Shown here one piece after another: positions 8,666-17,574 of a stretch of DNA of 64,000 nucleotides. The stretch is taken from positions 62,001-126,000 of the forward strand of contig NZ_PYGJ01000007.1 in NCBI RefSeq assembly GCF_003014475.1. The letters are read 5' to 3'. Source of the DNA: Shimia abyssi. Lineage in GTDB: Bacteria > Pseudomonadota > Alphaproteobacteria > Rhodobacterales > Rhodobacteraceae. The translations under genes were made by a program, and so were the position numbers. A model generated the notes under the pieces. The model searched no databases and was not told the DNA's origin. It saw only the letters and a list, made by a program, of their open reading frames with translations. Every line of letters starts with the position of its first letter. Within the stretch, counting starts at the first letter, position 1.

Positions 8666-9931
8666 ATGCGAACAGCGTTGGAACGACGCGCCCGACTGTT
8701 GGGGCCGCACATGACAACCTTTTATGATACGCCTGTGCATGTGGCCCGAGGCGAAGGCGTATGGCTATGGGATACGGATGGGCGCAAGTATTTGGATTGC
8801 TACAACAATGTCCCGCATGTTGGTCACTGTAACCCACGTGTGGTGGAAGCCATCGCGACACAGGCCGCACAGCTGAACACCCATACGCGTTATGTGCATG
8901 ACCTGATCCTCGACTATGGCGAGGCGCTGACTTCTAAATTCGATCACGATCTCGAAAGCCTGTTGATGGTATGTTCCGGATCAGAAGCCAATGACGTTGC
9001 CTTGCGGATGGCGCAGGCGATGACCGGCAACACTGGAATTATCGGCACGGACGATACGTATCACGGAAACACGTCCGCTGTATCCCAGCTCAATTCGTCC
9101 AAGACACCGGTAGGAGGGTATTTGCCCCATGTTCGACAGGTCCCGGCGCCGGACAATATGGCCCCGCTTGGCGGTGATCGTACCAAACAGGCAGAGGCCT
9201 TTGCTCAAGACGTGGAACAGGCCGTGGCCAAGCTACAGGCCAGCGGGCATGGCATTTCAGCGCTGATCCTGTGCCCATATTTTGCGAATGAGGGGTTTCC
9301 GACGCTCGAGCGCGGCTTTTTAGACCGCGCTATCGGGGCTGTGCGTAATGCCGGCGGGCTGATCATTGCGGATGAGGTCCAGCCAGGGTTTGGACGGATC
9401 GGTTCGCATTGGTGGGGACACGAGCGGCTAGGCTTTGCGCCGGACATCGTGACTTTGGGCAAACCGATGGGCAACGGGCACCCGGTGGCGGCCGTGGTAA
9501 CGCGGCATGACATCCTGACCTGTTTTCAAGAGGCATTTCGCTACTTCAACACGTTCGGGGGCAACCCGGTGAGCGCGGCAGCGGCGATGGCTGTTTTTCA
9601 GGTCATCGAAGACGACAATCTGGTCGGCAACGCCGCCGATGTGGGCGAGTATACTCTGAACCTCCTGCGTCAGGTTCAGTCACATCGCGACGTCATTGCC
9701 GATGTACGGGGCGCCGGTTTGTTTATGGGGGTAGAGCTATGGCGCGATGGCGCTCCGGCGACCGCTCTATGTGCGCGCATGGTAAACGAGATGCGCGAAC
9801 GAGGTGTTTTGCTGCATTCCGTGGGCCGCCATGACAACACCCTCAAACTGCGCCCGCCTTGTGTTTTCAGTCGTGAAAATGCGGATCAATTGGCCGACGT
9901 CATGGATCAAGCTTTGAGTGTGGTGACATGA
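8666..9931 (+). CDS. Class III PLP enzyme, probable phospho-lyase or aminotransferase
   Basis: A 421-residue protein of the class III aminotransferase fold. It shows the N-terminal VWLWDTDGRKYLDCYNNV, the PLP phosphate loop CSGSEANDVAL, the aspartate of IIADEVQPGFGRIG and the Schiff-base lysine in LGKPMGNGHPV. The NVPHVGHC signature and the kinase gene overlapping its 3' end are shared with the eukaryotic AGXT2L enzymes, which eliminate phosphate from phosphoethanolamine or phosphohydroxylysine. The start is ATG 8666 after AGGA; a TTG at 8651 is less likely. An ordinary aminotransferase role cannot be excluded. Confidence 0.85.
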   Translation: MRTALERRARLLGPHMTTFYDTPVHVARGEGVWLWDTDGRKYLDCYNNVPHVGHCNPRVVEAIATQAAQLNTHTRYVHDLILDYGEALTSKFDHDLESLLMVCSGSEANDVALRMAQAMTGNTGIIGTDDTYHGNTSAVSQLNSSKTPVGGYLPHVRQVPAPDNMAPLGGDRTKQAEAFAQDVEQAVAKLQASGHGISALILCPYFANEGFPTLERGFLDRAIGAVRNAGGLIIADEVQPGFGRIGSHWWGHERLGFAPDIVTLGKPMGNGHPVAAVVTRHDILTCFQEAFRYFNTFGGNPVSAAAAMAVFQVIEDDNLVGNAADVGEYTLNLLRQVQSHRDVIADVRGAGLFMGVELWRDGAPATALCARMVNEMRERGVLLHSVGRHDNTLKLRPPCVFSRENADQLADVMDQALSVVT

Positions 9932-10875
9932 GCGACGCTGATTTTTTTGACCAAGCGCGACGCGCCCTATCGGCTTGGGGTGTGCAAAAGACCCCTCGTT
10001 TGATCAAGAACCGCGAAAACGTTGTGTTCGAGGCGGTTGGGCCGGAAGGCCAGCGTACTGCCCTACGGCTTCATCGACCCGGATACCAAAGCAAAATGGC
10101 CATCCGGTCAGAACTTTGGTGGTCCGAAGCCTTGGCGGACGGTGGAATGCTTGTGCCGCGCGCCATCCGAACGCGTGCTGGGGACGTTTTGGTTGAATTA
10201 CCTGAAAGAGTCGCGTCGATGGTCTCTTGGGTTGATGGATCCCCAATGGGAGAGGGAGGCGCTCTATTGGCAATGCCGGAACACCGACAGGAAGCGCTGC
10301 ATGTGGCGTTAGGCCGAGAGTTGGCACGGCTGCACAATTTGAGCGACGCCGCCACATTGCCTGAAGCGTTTGAGAGACCGGTTATGGATGCAGAGGCTTT
10401 GTTAGGAGATGCGCCAGCTTGGGGTCGTTTTTGGGAGAATCCGAGCCTGATGGCGGATGAGGTTGCGTTACTTCAAAAGGCACGACACCGTTTAAGCGAT
10501 ATTTTGTCGAGCGCGACAGATTTTGGTTTGATCCACGCCGATGCATTGCGTGAAAACGTGATGGTCGACGGCGATTCCGTTCACTTGATCGACTTTGACG
10601 ACGGTGTTTTTGGGTATCGCCTGTACGAGCTTGGCGTGGCCATGTCGCAGAACTGGGATCAGCCGAACCGTGATGCCTTGGGCGCCGCGCTCTTGGACGG
10701 GTATCAACAATTGCGCCCTTTGCCCACGGACGCGCACGCGCTTTTGCAGGCGTTTACCGTCTTGCGCGGACTGGCGTCATGCGGCTGGGTAATTGGGCGA
10801 TATCCGGCGGACCACCCGGCCACCCACGACTATGCCCATCGCGCGGTGGAAATGACTAGGGCTTGGGTCGTCTAG
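9928..10875 (+). CDS. APH-family small-molecule kinase, partner of the PLP enzyme
   Basis: A 315-residue aminoglycoside-phosphotransferase-fold kinase. The N-terminal lobe has RENVVFEAVGPEG and the nucleotide-contact region TALRLHRPGYQSK. The catalytic loop is FGLIHADALRENVMVDG, and the metal-binding aspartates are in VHLIDFDDGVFGYR. The start codon overlaps the PLP gene stop by four bases (ATGA), so the two are coupled. With that neighbour, the best guess is phosphorylation of an amino alcohol (hydroxylysine- or ethanolamine-like) before elimination. Homoserine kinase type II is a family relative but does not fit the neighbour as well. Confidence 0.83.
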   Translation: MSDADFFDQARRALSAWGVQKTPRLIKNRENVVFEAVGPEGQRTALRLHRPGYQSKMAIRSELWWSEALADGGMLVPRAIRTRAGDVLVELPERVASMVSWVDGSPMGEGGALLAMPEHRQEALHVALGRELARLHNLSDAATLPEAFERPVMDAEALLGDAPAWGRFWENPSLMADEVALLQKARHRLSDILSSATDFGLIHADALRENVMVDGDSVHLIDFDDGVFGYRLYELGVAMSQNWDQPNRDALGAALLDGYQQLRPLPTDAHALLQAFTVLRGLASCGWVIGRYPADHPATHDYAHRAVEMTRAWVV

Positions 10876-10883
10876 ACGCATTC

Positions 10884-12176
10884 TCAGACAATGACGTCCA
10901 TTTTGTCCTGTTGCCCCACGCCAAACACGCGCTTGTAGCGATCTATCTGATCCTGTGGACCCATTGCCTTGTTTGGGTTGTCTGACAACTTCACCGTGGG
11001 TGTTCCGTTTGCCTTGACCGCCTTGCACACAAGCGAGAACGGCTCTAGCGCGTTGTCTTTGGTCAAGCCGCGGAAATCATTGGTCAATAGCGTGCCCCAG
11101 CCAAACGAGATCTTGGCCCGGCCGTCAAATTGACTGTGTAGCTCAGTAATTTTGTCAACATCCAGACCGTCGGAAAAGATGATGAGTTTCTGTGTCGGAT
11201 CCTCGCCTCGTTCTTTCCACCACTGGATGGCGTTTTCAGCCCCCGTAGCGGGATCACCCGAGTCGATCCGAACGCCTGTCCACCCGGCCAGCCAATCAGG
11301 CGCGCCTCTTAGAAAGCCCTTTGTACCGTATGTATCGGGCAAGATAATGCGCAGGTTGCCCTCATGCTCTTCGTGCCAATCGGCCAAAACCTTGTACGGT
11401 GCCTGACGGAGTTCGTCGTCTGACTCTGCCAAGGCAGAGAACACCATTGGCAACTCGTGAGCGTTGGTACCAATCGCTTCAAGGTCGCGCTTCATCGCGA
11501 TCAGGCAGTTGGACGTTCCGACAAATTTGTCACCCAATCCTTCGACCATGGCCTGCACGCACCAGTCCTGCCACAGGTAAGAGTGGCGCCGGCGGGTGCC
11601 AAAATCAGCGATGCGCAGATTTGGCACATCACGCAAGCGCTCAATCTTTTCCCACAATTTGGTCATGGCCCGCGCGTACAACACTTGCAGCTCGAACTTG
11701 CGCATATCGTCCAGCACGGCCCTGCCCCGTAGTTCCATAAGAACCGCAAGCGCGGGGATTTCCCACAGCATCACCTCATGCCATTTGCCTTCAAACGTCA
11801 GCTCGTATTGACCATCACGCTTTTCGAGGTGGTAGTCGGGTAGGCGCAGGTTTTCGAACCACTCCATGAAGTCATGGCGAAACATCTGGCGCTTGCCGTA
11901 AAACGTGTTCCCACGAAGGAACGTGCCTTCGCCACGAGACAACGAAAGAGACCGGATATGATCCAGCTGCTCGCGCAGCTCTCCTTCGTCAATCAAATTC
12001 GCCAGCCGGATATCCTTGGACCGGTTGATCAGACTGAAAGTGACCGTAGCATCGGGGCGATTCCTGTAAATTGACTGACACATCAATAACTTGTAGAAAT
12101 CATTATCGATCAGGGACCGCACAATTGGATCAATCTTCCACTTGTGGTTCCAGACGCGGGTGGCAATGTCGACCAT
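10884..12176 (-). CDS. pncB: Nicotinate phosphoribosyltransferase
   Basis: Enzyme of the Preiss-Handler NAD salvage route: nicotinate plus PRPP (with ATP) gives nicotinate mononucleotide. The 430-residue protein matches bacterial PncB in length. Family motifs are SLIDNDFYKLLMCQ, FLRGNTFYGK, the phospho-histidine loop IADFGTRRRHS near residue 205, and GVRIDSGDP with FSDGLDVDKI for the PRPP site. The start ATG at 12176 has CGGAGA upstream; an upstream in-frame start would run into the kinase gene. It converges on the kinase gene at 10875 and lies 49 bp after the hybrid histidine kinase. pncA is 2.4 kb away on the same strand. Confidence 0.95.
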   Translation of the reverse strand: MVDIATRVWNHKWKIDPIVRSLIDNDFYKLLMCQSIYRNRPDATVTFSLINRSKDIRLANLIDEGELREQLDHIRSLSLSRGEGTFLRGNTFYGKRQMFRHDFMEWFENLRLPDYHLEKRDGQYELTFEGKWHEVMLWEIPALAVLMELRGRAVLDDMRKFELQVLYARAMTKLWEKIERLRDVPNLRIADFGTRRRHSYLWQDWCVQAMVEGLGDKFVGTSNCLIAMKRDLEAIGTNAHELPMVFSALAESDDELRQAPYKVLADWHEEHEGNLRIILPDTYGTKGFLRGAPDWLAGWTGVRIDSGDPATGAENAIQWWKERGEDPTQKLIIFSDGLDVDKITELHSQFDGRAKISFGWGTLLTNDFRGLTKDNALEPFSLVCKAVKANGTPTVKLSDNPNKAMGPQDQIDRYKRVFGVGQQDKMDVIV

Positions 12177-12225
12177 ACGCTGCAGGTCTCCGGTATCGTG
12201 ACGTTCCGCTGTTGATAGCGGGAAT

Positions 12226-13956
12226 TCAGGGCAGGTCCAAGGCTTTTCCAATGTCCGGGGATGCGGCAGCTGCGCGCGTCACTGCCCTTTCGATTTGGTC
12301 AATCAAATCAGATTTGCGAACAGGCTTGGTCAGGAATGCATCCATTCCAGCCTCAAGACAAATTTCTTTGTCGCTTTGGTATGCATTGGCGGTCAACGCT
12401 ATTATTTGCGGATGCAGTTCAGGTACCTTGCGTATAGCACGGGTCGCATCAACCCCGTCCATCTCTGGCATACTCATATCCATCAGGATGACGTCAGGCC
12501 GAAGTTCGATTGCCATTTCGACCGCTTGACGCCCATCATGCGCGGTGACCAATGTTATGTCCGCATCGCGCAAGAATTTCGAGATGACCAACCTATTGGT
12601 TTTATTGTCTTCTGCCAGCAAAATTGTGAGCCCGTCCAGACATACCGAGTTGGGCGCAAGCGCGCTGGGTAGAATATCCTGATCGAACTGAGCGGTTTCC
12701 TCCAGCAGAATTTCGATCGAGAAACAGGACCCTTTCCCGTCTGAGGAGGTTACAGAGATGTCACCGCCCATATTGCGCGCAAGCCGTCGGGAGATCGAAA
12801 GCCCAAGCCCGGTACCGCCAAAACGGCGCGTGGTGGCTGCGTCAGCTTGTGCGAATTGTTCAAAGACATGCTCAAGTCGGTTTTCTGGAATGCCGATACC
12901 AGTATCGGACACGTCGATGCACAAACACCATCCTCGCCCATTCTTTTCACAACTGGTGCGGATCGTGACACCACCGGTTTCGGTGAATTTGATCGCATTT
13001 CCAACCACGTTCATCAGGATTTGACGAAGGCGCACATCGTCTCCCTTTGCGTTCATAGGTAAGTCTGTGTCAAAAAGGCACTGCAGTTTCAAACTCTTAC
13101 CTGCCGCTTGCGGAGCCAAGAGGTTGGCCACGCCATTAATACAGTCGATCAAGTTGAAGCTTACCGGATTCAGCGGCATTTTGCCGGCTCGGAGCTTGGA
13201 AAAGTCGAGAATGTCATTGATGATGACAAGTAAGGACTCCGCCGAATTGCGAATGGTATCGACAAACAATTCCGCCTCGGCATTAAGCCGCGTTTCAGAC
13301 AGCAAATCAGCCATCCCGATGATGCCATTCATAGGTGTGCGAATCTCGTGGCTCATGCTCGCCAGGAACTCAGCCTTGGCGCGTTCACCATCTTCGGCGG
13401 CAAGTTTTGCCTTGGCCAGCTCATCCTGATGCGCTTTGGCCTGTGTGATGTCGCGCTCAATCGCGATGACCATTTCCACCTGGCCTGTTTCGGAGAAAAC
13501 AGGGGTAAGGTTGGTTTCGACCCAAATCTTGCGACCATCCTTAGTGTAATTGACGATTTCCGCACGATGTGTGCGGCCTTCGGAAATAGCTAATGCAATC
13601 TCTTCGCTGGACTTTTTTTGCGTCTCGGGACCGTTCAGGATCTCCCCCGGACTCTTGCCAACCGCCTCCGCCGCGGTGAAGCCGGTAATCCGGGTAAAGG
13701 CGTCATTGACCCAAAGAATTCGGCCATAAATGTCACTGACAATCACACTGTCCAGCGCCCGTTCCGCCACCAAGGCCAACCGGCGTAGCTCGGTCTGTTG
13801 GGCGGCATTTGAGGCGCTGGTCTTGGCGAGTTCGAGGCCCTGAACCAACAAACTTCGACTGTTAACAATCTCTCTCTTGTGGCCAGACGTGACGTAGGAA
13901 ATGAAGACGTAAACCATGAAAGACATGATCAGAACGCCCAGTGCATTGTAAGACAA
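12226..13956 (-). CDS. Hybrid sensor histidine kinase, kinase and receiver part
   Basis: A 576-residue downstream part of the split kinase; the first usable start is TTG at 13956. One membrane helix (residues 5-22) is followed by a PAS domain (about 62-175, with VIVSDIYGRILWVNDAF). HisKA carries the phospho-acceptor histidine in SMSHEIRTPMNG (H203), and the HATPase shows the N box (NVVGNAIKFTETG), DTGIGIP and FGGTGLGLS. The C-terminal receiver has AEDN, VILMDMSMPEMDG and the lysine in LTKPVRK. It would autophosphorylate and pass phosphate to its own receiver; the signal is unknown. A downstream phosphotransfer partner is not present nearby. Confidence 0.8.
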   Translation of the reverse strand: MSYNALGVLIMSFMVYVFISYVTSGHKREIVNSRSLLVQGLELAKTSASNAAQQTELRRLALVAERALDSVIVSDIYGRILWVNDAFTRITGFTAAEAVGKSPGEILNGPETQKKSSEEIALAISEGRTHRAEIVNYTKDGRKIWVETNLTPVFSETGQVEMVIAIERDITQAKAHQDELAKAKLAAEDGERAKAEFLASMSHEIRTPMNGIIGMADLLSETRLNAEAELFVDTIRNSAESLLVIINDILDFSKLRAGKMPLNPVSFNLIDCINGVANLLAPQAAGKSLKLQCLFDTDLPMNAKGDDVRLRQILMNVVGNAIKFTETGGVTIRTSCEKNGRGWCLCIDVSDTGIGIPENRLEHVFEQFAQADAATTRRFGGTGLGLSISRRLARNMGGDISVTSSDGKGSCFSIEILLEETAQFDQDILPSALAPNSVCLDGLTILLAEDNKTNRLVISKFLRDADITLVTAHDGRQAVEMAIELRPDVILMDMSMPEMDGVDATRAIRKVPELHPQIIALTANAYQSDKEICLEAGMDAFLTKPVRKSDLIDQIERAVTRAAAASPDIGKALDLP

Positions 13957-13977
13957 CGTTGCGGAATCATGATGTGC

Positions 13978-14490
13978 CTAAAGGGATTCGAGCAAGAAAA
14001 ACATCAAAATAACAATCACATAAACAGTCAAACGGGCTGCAGCGGCACCACGGTGGAACGGGAGGACAATGCCCCCGTTGATAACCGCGGCTGTCAGGTA
14101 GGCGAAACAGAAGAACAATGCGGCATCGCCGGGCGCAGTGGCCCAAGCCATGACGACGCAGGCTGAGATCGTAATGGCTTGAATAGCCGCCGTCAGCGAG
14201 GACAGGACATAGATTCGTCGGAAGCTTTCTCCGCGGTCGAGCATTGCCCCGACGCGACGCAGGTAAAGGCAGTCGACAGCCTCGCCGATGAGAGCAATCA
14301 AAACAGCCAGCAATCCGACTTCGACAGAAGCGAGGAAGAACAAGGACACCGCGCCTGTCAGGGTTTGAAACTGGCGCGCCGCGAAGTGGCGGACACGCCC
14401 GTTGGCGTAGCGCAGGAGCAAGCCCTGCGGTGTGTGACGCCTGTCAAACCGTTGTAAACGGCGGTCAATTTCAAGGATCTCGGCGCCCAT
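13978..14490 (-). CDS. N-terminal membrane part of the split hybrid kinase
   Basis: A 170-residue frame with about four to six hydrophobic segments (for example AVSLFFLASVEVGLLAVLIA and FFCFAYLTAAVINGGIVL), ending ...VILMFFLLESL then TAG. No catalytic motif is present. It looks like the sensor membrane domain belonging to the kinase frame immediately downstream. The start is ATG at 14490 with a weak GGGAT site. A palindrome with CTAGTTC arms lies 17 bp upstream of the start. Confidence 0.65.
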   Translation of the reverse strand: MGAEILEIDRRLQRFDRRHTPQGLLLRYANGRVRHFAARQFQTLTGAVSLFFLASVEVGLLAVLIALIGEAVDCLYLRRVGAMLDRGESFRRIYVLSSLTAAIQAITISACVVMAWATAPGDAALFFCFAYLTAAVINGGIVLPFHRGAAAARLTVYVIVILMFFLLESL

Positions 14491-14506
14491 AAACCACAGA
14501 TCATCC

Positions 14507-14524
14507 CTAGTTCAGATGAACTAG
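14507..14524. repeat. Perfect inverted repeat upstream of the kinase gene
   Basis: CTAGTTC and GAACTAG arms around AGAT, 17 bp upstream of the kinase start on the minus strand and 40 bp from the end of pncA. On the plus strand it is followed by TTTTGGGG. It could be an operator or a weak hairpin; the sequence alone does not decide. Confidence 0.45.
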
Positions 14525-14564
14525 TTTTGGGGCCAAATCATTAAGAAATAGGCAAAAACTCAGA

Positions 14565-15164
14565 TCATTCCGCTAAGGTGATACCTGCGTTGAGCATGGC
14601 GGTTTTGGCGGCTGCAAGGGAGTTGTCAAAGTCGATGGCACGGCAGTTATCCATCTGAACTGTAACGGAAAAACCGAGCTTTGTCGCATCCTGAGCTGAG
14701 AAGTTGACGCAGAAGTCTGTTGCCAGCCCAACCATCGTGAGATCAGTGATCGAACGCGTGCGCAGATACCCCTCAAGACCGGTGGGCGTATTCTGGTCAT
14801 TCTCAAAGAACGCAGAGTAACTATCGATCGCGGGATTGTAGCCCTTGCGAATAATCAAGTCGGCCTGAGTGGTGTTTAGCGCGTCGTGAAACGCGGCACC
14901 CTGGGAGCCCTGAATGCAGTGATCGGGCCAAAGCACCTGTGGGCCATAGTCCATATTTATAAGGCTCATCGGGGCTTGACCGGGGTGAGACGAAGCAAAA
15001 GAAGAGTGGCCCTTTGGGTGCCAATCCTGCGTCAGGATCACGGCGTCAAAGTCACCCATCATGGCATTGATGGCGGGCACGATCTGGTCCCCTTCAGGCA
15101 CGGCAAGTGCGCCACCTGGACAGAAGTCATTTTGCACGTCGATCACGATCAGGGCTTTGGACAT
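14565..15164 (-). CDS. pncA: Nicotinamidase / pyrazinamidase
   Basis: Isochorismatase-fold hydrolase converting nicotinamide to nicotinate, which feeds PncB. The 199-residue protein has the catalytic triad pieces: Asp in IVIDVQNDFCPGG (residue 8), Lys in IIRKGYNP, and Cys in GLATDFCVNFSA. The metal-binding histidines are in QDWHPKGHSSF. The start ATG 15164 is preceded by a strong AAAGGAGG; the frame remains open upstream but lacks conservation. pncB lies on the same strand with the histidine kinase between them. Confidence 0.95.
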   Translation of the reverse strand: MSKALIVIDVQNDFCPGGALAVPEGDQIVPAINAMMGDFDAVILTQDWHPKGHSSFASSHPGQAPMSLINMDYGPQVLWPDHCIQGSQGAAFHDALNTTQADLIIRKGYNPAIDSYSAFFENDQNTPTGLEGYLRTRSITDLTMVGLATDFCVNFSAQDATKLGFSVTVQMDNCRAIDFDNSLAAAKTAMLNAGITLAE

Positions 15165-15509
15165 TTTAGCCTCCTTTGCTGCCTGTTTAGGGATAACAGC
15201 CACACACGTTAGGTCAATGGCGGGCGAATCGGGTTAACGGGCTTATTTTGCGGGGTTTGGGACATCGGCAGCACGTCGGTATTACATCGGTATTACGTCG
15301 GTGCGGAGAACCGAATGAGCCACGTTAAGCGCGCGCGCGATGTTGCGGCGGAGCCATGTTAAAGTGATACGTGAGCTGCCGCGCGTAACCCATTCGTTTT
15401 CTGCGATTCTCGCTTGAAAACCTAGCGTTGCGCGCCGAGGGCGTGGAAAAACCCGCATTGTGTCGGGCAAGCGACAGTTCGGTTGGCGAGGCAAATCGCA
15501 GCGGCTGAA
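15165..15509. other. Intergenic region upstream of pncA
   Basis: 345 bp with no convincing gene. It holds the second copy of the 11-bp tandem element (15263-15306). A 70-residue frame on the minus strand (15282-15494) runs into that repeat and shows no recognisable features, so I leave it out. Confidence 0.6.
15263..15306. repeat. 44-bp element of four 11-bp tandem units (copy 2)
   Basis: Units CATCGGCAGCA, CGTCGGTATTA, CATCGGTATTA, CGTCGGTGCGG in exact 11-bp register, the same length and order as copy 1 at 7006-7049. It lies upstream of pncA (start 15164, minus strand), about 100 bp from its start codon. Confidence 0.8.
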
Positions 15510-16520
15510 CTAGACCAGGCTATCCATGATCAACCACACACTTAGTACCAGCCACGTGCCAATGGTGAGCCAGTACAGCATCGGTCGCGCGCGGCGATCT
15601 ATCGGTTCGAGGAAATCCGCGCGTCCGGATCTGAGTGCTGGCCATGTCCAGATCAGGAATAAAACGCCCCAGAACGCCTGTAGGTCAAAGAACACTGCAA
15701 GCCAAATACACAAGAGGCCGAGAAGCGCCTTCCAAGCGAAAGGTGTTTCGGTCGGAGACGGAGCGGCTGGAGGTGTTTCGGCGCGTTCGTGTTCAGCTGC
15801 ACGAACCATAAAGTGGGCGCCCTGCCGGTCGCGCAGCATTGCGCGCGTTTCGGAGAGGTCATGGAGATGATCGCCGCCTTGTTGGCTGTTCAAGCCGCGC
15901 GTTTCTTCAAGCGAGCGCACCGAAAAGCACGGCATCCAGTAGCGGAATTTGCCGCGAATTTTTTCGGGCACTTCTTCGACCTGCGCCACTCGTGTTCCGT
16001 CGGGGTGGAGAACATCATAGGTAGGCCACGGGTTGTCCGAGACTTTGGCAAAGGTCCAACCAAAGAGATCGGCGTAAAAATCGGATATCAGGCTAAGGTC
16101 AGGCACGTGGTGAAAGCGCGCGCCAACCACCCCCTGCCCGGCAATCTTAGGTGTAATGTCAGGCCCTTCGTAAACGGTAAAGCCCGCGCCGGATGGGTCA
16201 CGGATCAGGGCAATGCGCGCCGAATGGTCGAACGCCTGTGGTTCGACCTCGATAATGACGCCCTCATGTGCACGTGCCTGTGCGACGGTCTGGTCGACAT
16301 CGGCCACATGCACGTAGGACATCCAGAAAGACGGCATGTCCATTTTGGCCAATCGCGACGGCATAGGGAATACAGCGGCCACCTGTGCGCGACGTAGCTG
16401 GGCGAAATCATAAGAAGGATCGCCATCAAAAGACCAGCCAAACAGCGCGCTGTAGTCAGCGCGCGCCGCCGCAATGTCGTAGGTCGACAGGTCGCCCCAC
16501 AGGAAATGGCCCAGTGTCAT
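15510..16520 (-). CDS. Two-domain VOC (glyoxalase-fold) protein with a C-terminal membrane anchor
   Basis: A 336-residue protein. Residues 1-120 and about 125-240 are two vicinal-oxygen-chelate domains: GHFLWGDLSTYDIAAARADYSALFGW opens the first, ARFHHVPDLSLISDFYADLFGW the second, and DPSGAGFTVYE and DRQGAHFMV are the domain ends. After an acidic Pro-rich linker, residues about 265-336 form two or three hydrophobic helices (LLGLLCIWLAVFFDLQAFWG; WLTIGTWLVLSVWLIMDSLV). VOC proteins bind metals and small substrates; no activity can be assigned. The start ATG 16520 has AGAGG upstream. The membrane extension is unusual. Confidence 0.75.
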   Translation of the reverse strand: MTLGHFLWGDLSTYDIAAARADYSALFGWSFDGDPSYDFAQLRRAQVAAVFPMPSRLAKMDMPSFWMSYVHVADVDQTVAQARAHEGVIIEVEPQAFDHSARIALIRDPSGAGFTVYEGPDITPKIAGQGVVGARFHHVPDLSLISDFYADLFGWTFAKVSDNPWPTYDVLHPDGTRVAQVEEVPEKIRGKFRYWMPCFSVRSLEETRGLNSQQGGDHLHDLSETRAMLRDRQGAHFMVRAAEHERAETPPAAPSPTETPFAWKALLGLLCIWLAVFFDLQAFWGVLFLIWTWPALRSGRADFLEPIDRRARPMLYWLTIGTWLVLSVWLIMDSLV

Positions 16521-16707
16521 CAAACACCTCTGAAACAGTTGATCGCTTGCAGAACATGGTGGCCATAAAATTAATCCGCAACCGGAGGCACAACTCAATT
16601 CTTGCTATACTTTTGAACGTTGTCGTTGGCGACCAAGGGCGACACAGTGCTTGGCGCGAGTGTTCGCGAGCTGTGATTGGCCCGAGTAGAAATTGGCGAG
16701 CTGGCAC

Positions 16708-16740
16708 AAAAAAGCCCGCCGGATGTCACCGGCGGGCTTT
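16708..16740 (-). terminator. Intrinsic terminator of the petABC operon
   Basis: A perfect twelve-pair stem, AAAGCCCGCCGG with CCGGCGGGCTTT, loop ATGTCA. Read on the minus strand it ends in six T residues, 24 bp beyond the petC stop. Confidence 0.9.
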
Positions 16741-16764
16741 TGGGATTTCACGTTGTCAACCTGA

Positions 16765-17559
16765 TCAGACTTCGAACTTTTTGCCCTTGATCGGGGCCCA
16801 GAGTTTCTTGTTAGTCAGGTAGAGCAGAACCGTCAGGATGGTGAGGAACAACACGCCGATGAAACCAGCCTGTTTGCGCGCCATCATCTTGGGCTCGGCA
16901 GCCCACATCAGGAAGGCCGAAACATCTTCGGCAACGTGATGCGGATCGTTGGAGTGACCGTCTGCAAACTCCAGCTGATCTTCGAACAGTGGCGGTGCCA
17001 TGGCGATCCAGCCACCGGGGAAGGCAGTGTTCTCATAAAAGGTTGTGCCCGCTTCCTCTTTCTCCTTGCCGGTGTAACCGGTCAGGATCGAAGCGATGTA
17101 TTCCGGGCCACCCATGCCTTTGAGGAACTGGTTGATCCCCAGACCCATTGGGCCGTGGAAGCCAGCGCGCGCCTTGGCCATCATCGAGAGGTCAGGAGCG
17201 CCCTCAAGACCGCTTTCTGGGAAGAAATCGGTTGGGGTGGCTGGGCGGAAATCATCCAGTTCTGCGTCGAACACTTCGAAGTTCTGAGCCGCATAGGCGC
17301 GGACCTGATCTTCGGGCAAGTGTGGGCCGCCCTCGTCTGCGAGTGTCCGAATGGGGACATAACGCAGGCCGTGGCAGGCGGCACAAACCTCGGTGTAGAC
17401 CTGAAGGCCGCGTTGCAGCTGGTTCTGGTCAAATTTGCCGAACGGACCTTCGAACGAGAAGTCCACATCGTGCACGTGGCTTTCGCCACCGGCTGCCATC
17501 GCGCCACCTGCTGTCAGAGACAGGGCAGCAACTGCGGCGATGCTAAGTTTCTTAAGCAT
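16765..17559 (-). CDS. petC: Cytochrome c1 of the bc1 complex
   Basis: Heme-bearing subunit of ubiquinol-cytochrome c oxidoreductase, passing electrons from the Rieske protein to cytochrome c in the periplasm. The 264-residue precursor has a signal peptide ending AGGAMAAG, the heme motif VCAACHGL at about residue 58, the axial methionine region IAMAPPLF, and a C-terminal membrane anchor ([18 protein letters not shown]) followed by NKKLWAP. It is the last gene of petA-petB-petC, 15 bp after petB. Confidence 0.97.
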   Translation of the reverse strand: MLKKLSIAAVAALSLTAGGAMAAGGESHVHDVDFSFEGPFGKFDQNQLQRGLQVYTEVCAACHGLRYVPIRTLADEGGPHLPEDQVRAYAAQNFEVFDAELDDFRPATPTDFFPESGLEGAPDLSMMAKARAGFHGPMGLGINQFLKGMGGPEYIASILTGYTGKEKEEAGTTFYENTAFPGGWIAMAPPLFEDQLEFADGHSNDPHHVAEDVSAFLMWAAEPKMMARKQAGFIGVLFLTILTVLLYLTNKKLWAPIKGKKFEV

Positions 17560-17574
17560 TATCCTGTTTCCTTC

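Larger units (their letters stand above)
12226..14490 (-). pseudogene. Hybrid histidine kinase gene interrupted by one in-frame TAG
   Basis: Two open frames, 14490-13978 and 13956-12226, are in the same reading frame and separated only by TAG at 13980-13978 and seven sense codons. Read through, they give a coherent protein of about 754 residues: an N-terminal multi-helix membrane region, PAS, HisKA, HATPase and receiver. The stop falls between two membrane helices. This could be a real nonsense mutation, a sequencing error, or a split pair made as two proteins. No other frame damage is visible, so inactivation would be recent. Confidence 0.6.

Noticed and set aside
15282..15494. A 70-residue minus-strand frame in the pncA upstream region
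   Set aside because: Part of it is the tandem-repeat element read as protein; no further support.
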